Source of the DNA: Caldifarciminota bacterium
GTDB taxonomy: Bacteria; Hydrothermota; Tepidihabitantia; B3-TA06; JALVRC01
Direction of reading: 5' to 3'
Length of the DNA stretch: 6,085 nt
Assembly: GCA_027025255.1 (NCBI GenBank)
Contig: JALVRC010000051.1
Span: forward strand, 1-6,085
The notes beneath the pieces are model-generated. The model did not search any database and was not told the DNA's origin. It saw only the letters and a list, made by a program, of their open reading frames with translations. This document shows, in pieces, positions 1 to 6,085 of the stretch. Numbering within the stretch: position 1 is the stretch's first letter; the number at the start of each line of letters is the position of its first letter. The position numbers were made by a program, and so were the translations under genes.

Positions 1-1
1 A

Positions 2-196
2 CATATAGCTGATTTTATTCTTGAGACACTGAAAAGGAGACCTATGACAGTAAACGACATCTCAAATATAACAGGGTTACATACTGAAGAACTATTTAAA
101 TATATAGAAATTTTAAAGGCTGAAGGCACTATTACTCCCTATATAAAGGATAGGGGCATTTTTTACAAAAAAAGGAGAGGGCATGAATTATATTGA
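2..196 (+). CDS. C-terminal fragment of a protein ending in a winged-helix-like domain (5' end outside the window)
   Basis: This is the last 64 codons of a gene entering from the left. The frame is open from base 2 and ends at TGA 194-196, inside the following peptidase gene (14-base overlap). The visible protein has a helix (about residues 4-12), the segment RRPMTVNDISNITGL, which resembles the first two helices of a winged helix-turn-helix, a likely third helix (28-40), and then a beta wing ending in GIFYKKRRG. Similar tails (arginine-rich turn, HTH, then a short aromatic wing) occur at the C-terminus of some radical SAM proteins and in several regulators. The radical SAM idea rests on resemblance only, because no CxxxCxxC segment lies in the window. 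The overlap places the gene in the same transcript as the genes that follow. Coding status is fairly secure; function is not. Confidence 0.6.
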   Translation, partial: HIADFILETLKRRPMTVNDISNITGLHTEELFKYIEILKAEGTITPYIKDRGIFYKKRRGHELY

Positions 197-1451
197 AGAG
201 GGATTTGAACTATTAAAAGAGATAAGCTTTGAAAGGCTGGTTGGAACTGAAGGAGAGAAAAAAGCTCAAGAAATAATAACTAAATATCTTAAAAATAACA
301 ATTTAAGTTTTTATTTAGAACCATTCAGTCTTACTGGATTTGAAAAAGGAAAGGCAAGCCTGAGGTTTAATAATAAAGAAATAAATGGTTATCCTAATGG
401 AGGGATTGGTGATGTTACCCTTGAAGGAGAATTATTTGTTCTTGAAAGTGATAAACAACTCAATGAAAACCCTGAAATTGTTAAGGATAAAATTGTACTT
501 ATAAATTTCCCCTTGGATATAAAAAATTATGAGACACTAAGCAAGAATCTGCCAAAAGCTGTCATCAGATTTTCTCCTCCGGACAAATTACCTTACCATC
601 CCTCATTTAGACAAACCTTCTTTAAAGAAGGAACGCTTCTGCCTGTTATAAACATAACCTATGAAGATGCGGAGAAGCTATCATTTGCAAGCAAAGTATC
701 CATAACGGCTCATTCCCTTAAAAAAATTGTTACGGCAGAAAATATTATTATAGACATAAAAGGAAGAGATAATAGAAAAGATAAAATAATTCTCTGTGCA
801 CACTATGATTCTGTTGCCACCTCTCCTGGAGCTGCAGATAATGGAGGAGGAAGTGCCATTCTATACTCAATTGCACTTTACTTAAAAGACTTTATGCCAA
901 GAAACAATTTCAGATTGATTTTCTTTTCAGGCGAAGAGTTAGGTTTATTGGGCAGTATTTACCATACATTAAAACACAGAAAAGAAACAAACGAGATAAA
1001 GCTTGTTGTAAATATAGATGTTGCTGGCGATAGATGGGGGAAAAACCTTGCTATGGTTTTAGGTGATGATGAGCTATTCCATCTGGTACAAACAGAGGCA
1101 AACTATTTAGGTATTGACTTCAATGTAAAGAAATCTATCTACTCATCTGATGGAATGCCATTCTCTGCTTACTCAATACCCTCTGTAAGTCTTGCAAGAC
1201 ACGGTGGTAGACCTTCTGCCTATGTTCATACAGCGAAAGATAGCATTGAATATTCATCTATTGAAGGATTAAGAGACATATATAAACTTGCAAAACAGTT
1301 AGTAACTCGTATTGATGAGGCAAAATTCAGTCTATTTAAAAGACAAATACCAGATGAATTAAAAAAAGAAATTAACAGCTACTTTATTGATAGGCTTGGG
1401 GAAAAGACATTTATAAAAGATAGAGACTCATTCTTCAGGAGAAACAAATGA
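183..1451 (+). CDS. M28-family zinc aminopeptidase, cytosolic, with PA-like insert
   Basis: This is a 422-residue metallopeptidase predicted to remove N-terminal residues from peptides with a two-zinc centre. The M28 signature is complete: H207 and D209 in AHYDS, bridging D219 in AADNGGG, the E251-E252 pair in FFSGEELG, D279 in VNIDVAGD and H349 in YVHTAKDS. By family knowledge, H207, D219, E252, D279 and H349 bind zinc, and D209 and E251 are catalytic. Residues about 70-180, including VKDKIVLINFP and a KAVIRFS strand, look like the protease-associated (PA) insert common in this family. There is no signal peptide or membrane segment, so a cytosolic location is inferred; many relatives are secreted. 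The charged C-terminal tail (about 380-422) extends past the catalytic fold. The start is set by AAAGGAGAGG at 171-180, ending 2 bases before the ATG. The stop overlaps the next ATG as ATGA. The peptide substrate cannot be predicted. Confidence 0.93.
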   Translation: MNYIEEGFELLKEISFERLVGTEGEKKAQEIITKYLKNNNLSFYLEPFSLTGFEKGKASLRFNNKEINGYPNGGIGDVTLEGELFVLESDKQLNENPEIVKDKIVLINFPLDIKNYETLSKNLPKAVIRFSPPDKLPYHPSFRQTFFKEGTLLPVINITYEDAEKLSFASKVSITAHSLKKIVTAENIIIDIKGRDNRKDKIILCAHYDSVATSPGAADNGGGSAILYSIALYLKDFMPRNNFRLIFFSGEELGLLGSIYHTLKHRKETNEIKLVVNIDVAGDRWGKNLAMVLGDDELFHLVQTEANYLGIDFNVKKSIYSSDGMPFSAYSIPSVSLARHGGRPSAYVHTAKDSIEYSSIEGLRDIYKLAKQLVTRIDEAKFSLFKRQIPDELKKEINSYFIDRLGEKTFIKDRDSFFRRNK

Positions 1452-2665
1452 ACAATGTTGATATAGCTATAATAGGCGGAGGTATCGTAGGAACAAGTAT
1501 TTTAGCCCATCTATTTGAAGAAGGATTTACAGGCTCAGTAGTACTTATAGAGAAAGAAGCACAGGTAGGCAATTTTACAACAGCCTACAGCGCTGGTGCC
1601 TTTAGAAACCTCTGGTCAACTGACATCAATATTGAAATGACAAACTTCAGTATTAAAGAGTATAAAAATTTTAAGGAAAAATACAATCAAGGTATAGGCT
1701 TTAATCAACACGGCTATCTTTTCACATATTATAAAGATGCATGGGAGAAAATAAAAACGTTTTATCCTGAATGGAAAGGGAAAGGGGTAAATGCTTCACT
1801 TCTTACACCTGAAGATATAGAAAAGTTGGTCAAAGGACTTAAAACAGGGATTGAACACATTGATCCGGATATTGTAGAGTTTGCAGGGTTTGAACCAATT
1901 GCTGGAGGGGTTCTGGGTACTGACTGCGGGAGTTTTGATCCGTCTCAGGCAGCAACAGGCTATCTCAATTATTCAAAACATTTAGATAAAAACCTTAACC
2001 TTATGCTAAATACAGAAGCAGCAAATATAGTTTTTGAGAATAATAAAGTAAAGGGTATAAGGCTTACTAACAACGAAATAATCAATACAGAAAATGTTAT
2101 ACTTGCTGCAGGCCCATATTCAAAAGAGATTTTAAAACGCTCAAATGTTTCAGAAAGTGAAAACATACCTGTTGAACCTGTAAAACGCATGCTATATGTA
2201 ACCAATCCTCCTTATGAAGATTTCTTTCCTATTCCACTTGTAATCGTTGACTTCGGTATATACTTTAAAGAAGAAAGTGGTAATCTTCTTATAGGGAGAG
2301 CAAAGGAAAGTCAGAAACCCGGATTTGATCTAAAGGTTGAAAACAGCTATTACAGAGATGAAATCAATCCATATTTACAGGAACGTATTCCCTCAATGGC
2401 GCACTGTAATCTTAAATCTTCATGGGCAGGTCTTTATAGTGTTACAACTCCTGATAACAATGGTATCTTAGGAGAACATCCTTATTATAAAGGACTCTAT
2501 CTTGCTGTGGGGTGGTCAGGACACGGAGCAATGGAAGCACCAGCTATCGGAAAAGCGTTAAGTGAACTAATCCTCTATAACGAATATAAAACAATAAAGG
2601 CTCAACCCTTATCCTTCACAAGATTTAAAAATAATCAACTCATTGTTGAAACAATCGTAATTTGA
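1448..2665 (+). CDS. FAD-dependent oxidoreductase, DAO family (sarcosine oxidase beta / glycine oxidase-like)
   Basis: This is a 405-residue flavoenzyme predicted to oxidise an amine or amino acid (C-N bond) using FAD. The N-terminus is a classic Rossmann dinucleotide site: IIGGGIVG (residues 8-15), with E35 at the end of the second strand to bind ribose. A second FAD-contact strand is NVILAAGPYS (217-226). The C-terminal YLAVGWSGHGAMEAPAIGKA segment (351-370) is typical of the DAO family (PF01266) and closes over the flavin. HGYLFTY (88-94) also matches sarcosine oxidase beta/glycine oxidase relatives. There is no signal peptide or transmembrane anchor. Length is normal for the family. AGGAGA at 1437-1442 lies 5 bases before the ATG, and the start overlaps the peptidase stop by 4 bases, so the two are almost certainly co-translated. 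Supplying substrate from peptidase products is an inference from position. The true substrate and electron acceptor are not readable from the sequence. Confidence 0.92.
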   Translation: MNNVDIAIIGGGIVGTSILAHLFEEGFTGSVVLIEKEAQVGNFTTAYSAGAFRNLWSTDINIEMTNFSIKEYKNFKEKYNQGIGFNQHGYLFTYYKDAWEKIKTFYPEWKGKGVNASLLTPEDIEKLVKGLKTGIEHIDPDIVEFAGFEPIAGGVLGTDCGSFDPSQAATGYLNYSKHLDKNLNLMLNTEAANIVFENNKVKGIRLTNNEIINTENVILAAGPYSKEILKRSNVSESENIPVEPVKRMLYVTNPPYEDFFPIPLVIVDFGIYFKEESGNLLIGRAKESQKPGFDLKVENSYYRDEINPYLQERIPSMAHCNLKSSWAGLYSVTTPDNNGILGEHPYYKGLYLAVGWSGHGAMEAPAIGKALSELILYNEYKTIKAQPLSFTRFKNNQLIVETIVI

Positions 2666-3723
2666 TACTACATATCACGCATAACTATCCGGAAAACAAA
2701 GAAGACATATCAGGAATATTTATAAAAAGGCTTGCAGAAACGGTTCCTTTAAAAAGGCACATAATATCTATAAGTTCTACTCCAGTAAAAAACAGCAGTG
2801 AAATAACATGGATCTATGCAAAAGGCGTAAAAGGTAAATTGTTTTCATTTAATGGATTGTTCAAATTATTAAACATTATCAAAAAAATATACGCTAAGGC
2901 TTTGAGGTTTACGCTCATACACAATGTTTGCGTAATTCATGCTCACTGGTGGTTCCCTTCCGGATTAATTGCTTTATTAATCTCCAAAAAAACAAATGTT
3001 CCTTACATTATTTCTATCCACGGCAGTGATACGAAATTACTATTTTTCCCTTTATCTATTTTAGCGAATTTAGTATTCAAAAATGCAAGAATGCTTATCC
3101 CTGTATCAAAAACCCTTAAAGAACGTATTACATATAAAAACACTGAAATTATACCAATGCCAATATCAAAGGCTTTTTTTAGTATAAAAAATACTTCTTC
3201 TGAAAAATCCTTTCTTGTAGTGTCAAGATGCACGGCTCAAAAACGTATTCACGTAATAATTAAAGCATTCAAATCATTAAAGAATTATAAGCTCACCATT
3301 GCAGGAGAGGGTCCATTAAGAAAATCATTAGAAATACTGAGCAGAAGGGAAAAAATTAATGTAAACTTTCTTGGGAATGTAGCACCTCATAAAATACCAG
3401 AGCTTATGAGTAAGAATAAATATCTTATTCATGCAGGTGTCAATGAGGGGTTTGGCTTAAGCGTTGTAGAAGCCATAGCAGCAGGACAGATACCAATTGT
3501 CGTAAAAAGCGGTGCAATTCCATGGATTGTAGGTGAAGACTACCCATTACTTTTTGAAAAAGACGATATTGCCTCATTAAACCAGCTATTAAGAAACATA
3601 ATAGACAATAAGATTGATATAAAAAAGATTAAGGAGAAACTTAATAAAAAGGTAGGAAGATTCAGACCACAAAACATATCTAAAAAATTCATAAGCCTTT
3701 ACAATAATTTCCAATGCACCTGA
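2662..3723 (+). CDS. Family 4 glycosyltransferase (GT-B fold), TTG start
   Basis: This is a 353-residue retaining glycosyltransferase of the GT4 type, which moves a sugar from a nucleotide-sugar to a glycan, lipid or small-molecule acceptor at the cytosolic membrane face. The N-terminal Rossmann half has the usual opening HITHNYPENKEDISGIFIKR (residues 4-22), HAHWWFPSGL (93-102) and IHGSD (119-123). The donor half has VVSRCTAQKR (186-195), with R189 and K194 placed to hold the diphosphate, AGEGPLRKSLE (214-224), and the EX7E motif as E262 and E270 in NEGFGLSVVEA. There is no membrane segment. The start is TTG at 2662-2664: an in-frame TGA at 2647-2649 rules out any upstream ATG, and the homology begins at once. 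It overlaps the oxidoreductase stop by 4 bases (TTGA) and has no Shine-Dalgarno, so coupled translation is likely. It is slightly short for the family but complete. Donor and acceptor are unknown. Confidence 0.92.
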   Translation: MILHITHNYPENKEDISGIFIKRLAETVPLKRHIISISSTPVKNSSEITWIYAKGVKGKLFSFNGLFKLLNIIKKIYAKALRFTLIHNVCVIHAHWWFPSGLIALLISKKTNVPYIISIHGSDTKLLFFPLSILANLVFKNARMLIPVSKTLKERITYKNTEIIPMPISKAFFSIKNTSSEKSFLVVSRCTAQKRIHVIIKAFKSLKNYKLTIAGEGPLRKSLEILSRREKINVNFLGNVAPHKIPELMSKNKYLIHAGVNEGFGLSVVEAIAAGQIPIVVKSGAIPWIVGEDYPLLFEKDDIASLNQLLRNIIDNKIDIKKIKEKLNKKVGRFRPQNISKKFISLYNNFQCT

Positions 3724-4895
3724 CACTACCCCCTCTTTTTAGTATAGCATTAATTCTTGGATTCGGAATAATATTTGCACGGCTTGCAAATTTGATAAAA
3801 CTACCATCTGTCACTGGATATATTATTCTTGGCATTCTCATTGGGCCATATATTCTCTCTCTTGTATCCAAAGATATTCTAAGCTCTTCAAGCTTTATAA
3901 CTACGATGGTACTTACAGTTATTGCATACAGCCTTGGCCCAAGCTTTAAAATTAAAGAGTTCAGGAAAAAGGGGAAAAGTGTTATATTTATATCTATTGG
4001 TGAAGTACTTGGTGCCTTTATAATAGTAACATTAGGTATATGGCTTATTGGCGGAGTCGCTTTAAACACTGCTATGCTTATTGGTGCTATTGCTCCGGCA
4101 ACTGATCCGGCAGCTATTATTCTGGTTGCAAAAGAATATAGAGCTAAAGGAGAAGTTACTGATACTCTTTTAAGGGTAGTAGCGATAGACGATGCATGGG
4201 GCATCATGTTATTCGCCATAGTACTTGCTTTATACGATGTTATTTCAGGGGCAAGCGGATCTGCACAGATGTTTAAAGAACTTTTGAAAGCTGTTATAGA
4301 AATTGTCGGAAGTATGGGTATAGGTATAACAATAGGCATTGTTTTTAAACTGTTCATAAGATTTATAAAAACAAAGTCTCAACTTGTTGTATTTGTATTC
4401 TTCGGTATTTTCCTGGCAGGAGGCACTGCTGACATGCTTCACCTGTCTCCGCTTCTTTCAGGCATGGCTCTTGGGGCTACTGTAGCTAATTTAATCAATA
4501 GCAAACGAATGTTTAATATTCTTGAGGGAATTGATGCTCCTCTATACATACTTTTCTTTGTTCTCGCAGGTGCAACACTTAATCTATCCAATATGTTGAC
4601 TCCGGGCATTATTGCCCTGATATACGTATTCACACGTCTCCCAGGAGAAATGTTAGGAGCTTTTTTAGGCGCTAAAATTTCTAAGGCATCCGATATGGTA
4701 AAGAAATATTTAGGATTGGCTTTAGCCCCACAGGCAGGCGTTGCCATAGGACTTGCTATTATTGTGGCGCATAAATCTCAGGCTGCAGGAAGCCTCATAC
4801 TCGCTACAATAATCGTAACAACAGTAATCTATGAACTGTTTGGGCCAGTACTTGTTAAAATAGCTTTAGAAAAAGCAGGAGAGATAACAAAATAA
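3714..4895 (+). CDS. Cation:proton antiporter (Na_H_Exchanger / CPA2-like membrane protein)
   Basis: This is a 393-residue inner-membrane antiporter exchanging protons for Na+ or K+. It is hydrophobic along its length, with about 12-13 predicted helices (first at about 5-25, last at about 360-385). Family landmarks are LPSVTGYIILGILIGP (30-45) after helix 1, the unwound TDP motif T130-D131-P132 in APATDPAA, and the ion-binding pair D159-D160 in VAIDDAWG. Later landmarks are FFVLAGATLNL (281-291), R308 in FTRLPGE, and LGLALAPQAGVAIGLA (333-348). By family knowledge, an Asp-Asp pair marks NapA/NhaA-like electrogenic exchangers, while Asn-Asp marks electroneutral ones. There is no C-terminal TrkA-N/RCK domain, unlike KefB/KefC. 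The ATG overlaps the glycosyltransferase end by 10 bases. An in-frame TAA at 3705-3707 bars a longer start, and no Shine-Dalgarno is visible. It is the last gene of the plus-strand run. The cation cannot be assigned. Confidence 0.92.
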   Translation: MHLTLPPLFSIALILGFGIIFARLANLIKLPSVTGYIILGILIGPYILSLVSKDILSSSSFITTMVLTVIAYSLGPSFKIKEFRKKGKSVIFISIGEVLGAFIIVTLGIWLIGGVALNTAMLIGAIAPATDPAAIILVAKEYRAKGEVTDTLLRVVAIDDAWGIMLFAIVLALYDVISGASGSAQMFKELLKAVIEIVGSMGIGITIGIVFKLFIRFIKTKSQLVVFVFFGIFLAGGTADMLHLSPLLSGMALGATVANLINSKRMFNILEGIDAPLYILFFVLAGATLNLSNMLTPGIIALIYVFTRLPGEMLGAFLGAKISKASDMVKKYLGLALAPQAGVAIGLAIIVAHKSQAAGSLILATIIVTTVIYELFGPVLVKIALEKAGEITK

Positions 4896-4903
4896 AATTG
4901 GTG

Positions 4904-4941
4904 TGTTTATACAGCTACCTTTTTATCTCTTAATATAAACA
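4904..4941. terminator. Weak AT-only inverted repeat between convergent genes
   Basis: TGTTTATA (4904-4911) and TATAAACA (4934-4941) are perfect inverted repeats separated by 22 bases, in the 54-base gap between the antiporter stop and the methyltransferase stop. The position suits a bidirectional transcription end. However, the stem has only one G-C pair, the loop is long, and no clean T-run follows on the plus strand. A chance repeat in AT-rich DNA is equally possible. Confidence 0.22.
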
Positions 4942-4949
4942 TTTACAAC

Positions 4950-5675
4950 TTAACTATGCGTATTCAAAACCTGTTCCTTTGAAAAATACCATTCTAATTG
5001 TTTCGGTCTCTTAAAGCCAAATAATCTGTTTCTATTTTTATAAAAAATATTTTTATGCTCAATTTCCAATTTCCTGCATTTACTAATTTTAAGATATTCA
5101 GTTTCTATATCAATCCATAAAAAAAACCTTTCAAGTAAATTAGCTGCGATACCAGTTGTACTACTACCAGTAAAAGGGTCCAAAATCCAGGGCCCTTTTT
5201 TTGTTGAGGAAAGAATAATTCTCGCTAAAATAGACAGAGGTTTCTGTGTAGGATACTTACCGCATAACTTTTCCCATTTTGCAATAGCAGGCAGTCTCCA
5301 AACGTCCTTCATCTGTTTTCCACCGTTAATCTTCTTCATTAATTCATAATTGAAATAATGAGGGACTTTTGCATTTTTTCTTGCCCAAATAATTTGCTCT
5401 GTTGAATGAGTAAAATAACGACAGGAAAAATTAGGCGGCGGATTTGTTTTTTGCCAAGTAACAATATTAAGTATTTTAAAATCCAATTCAGTTAAAATCT
5501 GTCCGATACTGAAAATATTATGCATCGTGCCACTTATCCAAATTGTGGCATCTTCTTTCATTTTGTCACGGATAAGTTTTAACCATTTTCGATTGAAATC
5601 GTTTATATACTCAAATCCCTTTGATTTATCCCATTTACCTTTGTTTACACTTGTGATTTTTCCGTTTTTTATGGC
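4950..5675 (-). pseudogene. DpnA-like beta-class DNA adenine methyltransferase lacking its N-terminus and catalytic motif IV
   Basis: This is the C-terminal five-sixths of a site-specific DNA methyltransferase. The first ATG is at 5561 (203 residues), but homology continues in frame for up to 38 more codons: NGKITSVNKGKWDKSKGF and DFNRKWLKLIRDK are typical of DpnA/MboI-set enzymes (GATC, adenine-N6). An in-frame TGA stands at 5676-5678. Numbered from the ATG: TIWISGTMHNIFSIG (6-20); NIVTWQKTNPPPNFSCRYF (32-50) then THSTEQIIWARK; GGKQMKDVW (80-88); motif X in GKYPTQKP (101-108); motif I as DPFTGSSTTG (128-137), where relatives have GSG; and IDIETEYLKIS (150-160). Beta-class enzymes carry the catalytic DPPY motif N-terminal to these, and it is absent here in all three minus-strand frames to the window edge. 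The frame begins about 10 residues after where DPPY should be. No ATG, GTG or TTG precedes 5561 in this frame, so it is probably a broken gene. A complement supplied by a separate polypeptide is possible but unsupported. It converges with the antiporter. Confidence 0.82.
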
Positions 5676-6085
5676 TCACCAATGTAAAACTTACAAACCT
5701 CTTTCAATACTTGTTTTTGAAGGTTTATTGGCAAATTGGCATCTACCAAATAAGCTTTGTTAACAATTACTTGAGAAGAACCAGCGTCAAGTGCTATAAT
5801 TCTTGCAAGTTGTTTGTTTACTCCTAATTTCACTAATTTATTCATTAATATTATTCTTCCATCATTCGAATTTAGGTCAATTCTAAATGATGAACACAAT
5901 TTGTAAAGTTCATAATCTATTTCTTCTGTAAATTCGCAAATCTCATCAATTGAAAAATTGTTTTCATTAATAAAATCTTTTATTTTTGGATTAATGGTAA
6001 CTTCAAAAGGCTTTTTAATATTTAACCCCCAAAATTGTATAGCATCCTTTTTGATAACAAAAAAATTATCACCATTGAATAACAT
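5669..6085 (-). CDS. Unrecognised protein upstream of the methyltransferase, probably running off the window
   Basis: This is an open frame of 138 codons ending at TAA (5669-5671). The first visible ATG is the last three bases of the window, so it may be internal and the gene longer. I do not recognise the protein. It is soluble, rich in Lys, Ile and Asn, and has no signal peptide or membrane helix. The N-terminal part (NFFVIKKDAIQFWGLNIKK) looks like beta strands. The rest is acidic and then mostly helical (NFSIDEICEFTEEIDYELY; LMNKLVKLGVNKQLARIIAL; LPINLQKQVLKEVCKF). I see no PD-(D/E)XK, HNH, GIY-YIG, helicase, transposase or methyltransferase motif. Its place directly before a methyltransferase suggests the C-terminus of a restriction endonuclease or another R-M subunit, but that rests on position only. 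Its end overlaps the upstream limit of the methyltransferase frame by a few bases. By eye it is more AT-rich than the plus-strand genes, which fits horizontal origin. Confidence 0.55.
   Translation of the reverse strand: MLFNGDNFFVIKKDAIQFWGLNIKKPFEVTINPKIKDFINENNFSIDEICEFTEEIDYELYKLCSSFRIDLNSNDGRIILMNKLVKLGVNKQLARIIALDAGSSQVIVNKAYLVDANLPINLQKQVLKEVCKFYIGEP

Noticed and set aside
1969..2205. Minus-strand open frame opposite the oxidoreductase
   Set aside because: It lies wholly inside a well-supported gene, has no start signal and shows no recognisable domain.
3689..4357. Long minus-strand open frame opposite the antiporter (222 codons)
   Set aside because: It is a low-complexity antisense shadow of the antiporter with no homology-like motifs. 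The plus-strand frame carries the full family signature.
5436..5450. TNPPPN in the methyltransferase as a possible displaced motif IV (DPPY/NPPY)
   Set aside because: It lies within the conserved NIVTWQKTNPPPNFSCRYF block of DpnA-like enzymes, downstream of the motif IV position, and lacks the aromatic fourth residue.
5664..5671. Slippery A-AAA-AAC heptamer on the minus strand as a programmed -1 frameshift joining the two minus-strand genes
   Set aside because: The upstream gene stops at TAA just at the start of the run, so ribosomes in that frame do not read the heptamer in the needed phase. A fusion would still lack motif IV.
5527..5763. Plus-strand open frame across the minus-strand junction
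   Set aside because: It overlaps methyltransferase-homologous sequence on the opposite strand, has no ribosome site, and its product looks like random reverse-complement coding.
5669..6085. Unknown minus-strand frame as an intein within the methyltransferase
   Set aside because: It does not end in His-Asn followed by Cys/Ser/Thr, has no LAGLIDADG or Hint motifs, and is not in frame with the downstream methyltransferase.

Overview
The window comes from an AT-rich bacterial genome with Lys-, Ile- and Glu-rich proteins. The plus-strand genes are packed with stop/start overlaps. Nothing fixes the phylum. A low-GC Gram-negative lineage, such as a Nitrospirota- or Deferribacterota-like anaerobe, would fit, but this is a weak guess.

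Bases 2-4895 (plus strand) hold five genes that run without a gap and overlap by 14, 4, 4 and 10 bases, so they probably form one transcript. In order they are: the 3' end of a gene with a winged-helix-like C-terminus; a complete cytosolic M28-type zinc aminopeptidase; a DAO-family FAD-dependent amine/amino-acid oxidoreductase; a GT4 (GT-B fold) glycosyltransferase starting at TTG; and a 12-13-helix cation:proton antiporter with the DD ion-binding pair. The first two complete genes have strong Shine-Dalgarno sites and the last two have none, so the latter are probably translated by coupling. The peptidase and oxidase could act in sequence (release, then oxidation, of amino acids). The glycosyltransferase and antiporter have no evident link to them.

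Bases 4896-4949 are a short convergent intergenic gap with one weak AT-only inverted repeat.

Bases 4950-6085 (minus strand) look like a damaged or rearranged restriction-modification locus. A DpnA-like beta-class adenine DNA methyltransferase is clearly recognisable from its TRD and motifs X and I, and its homology continues in frame upstream of the first ATG. The reading frame breaks at 5676-5678, just before the place where catalytic motif IV (DPPY) should be. Immediately upstream, and overlapping the break by a few bases, is an unrecognised AT-rich reading frame of at least 138 codons that reaches the window edge. The junction between the two is the most unusual point in the window. I see no CRISPR array, tRNA, rRNA or transposase.
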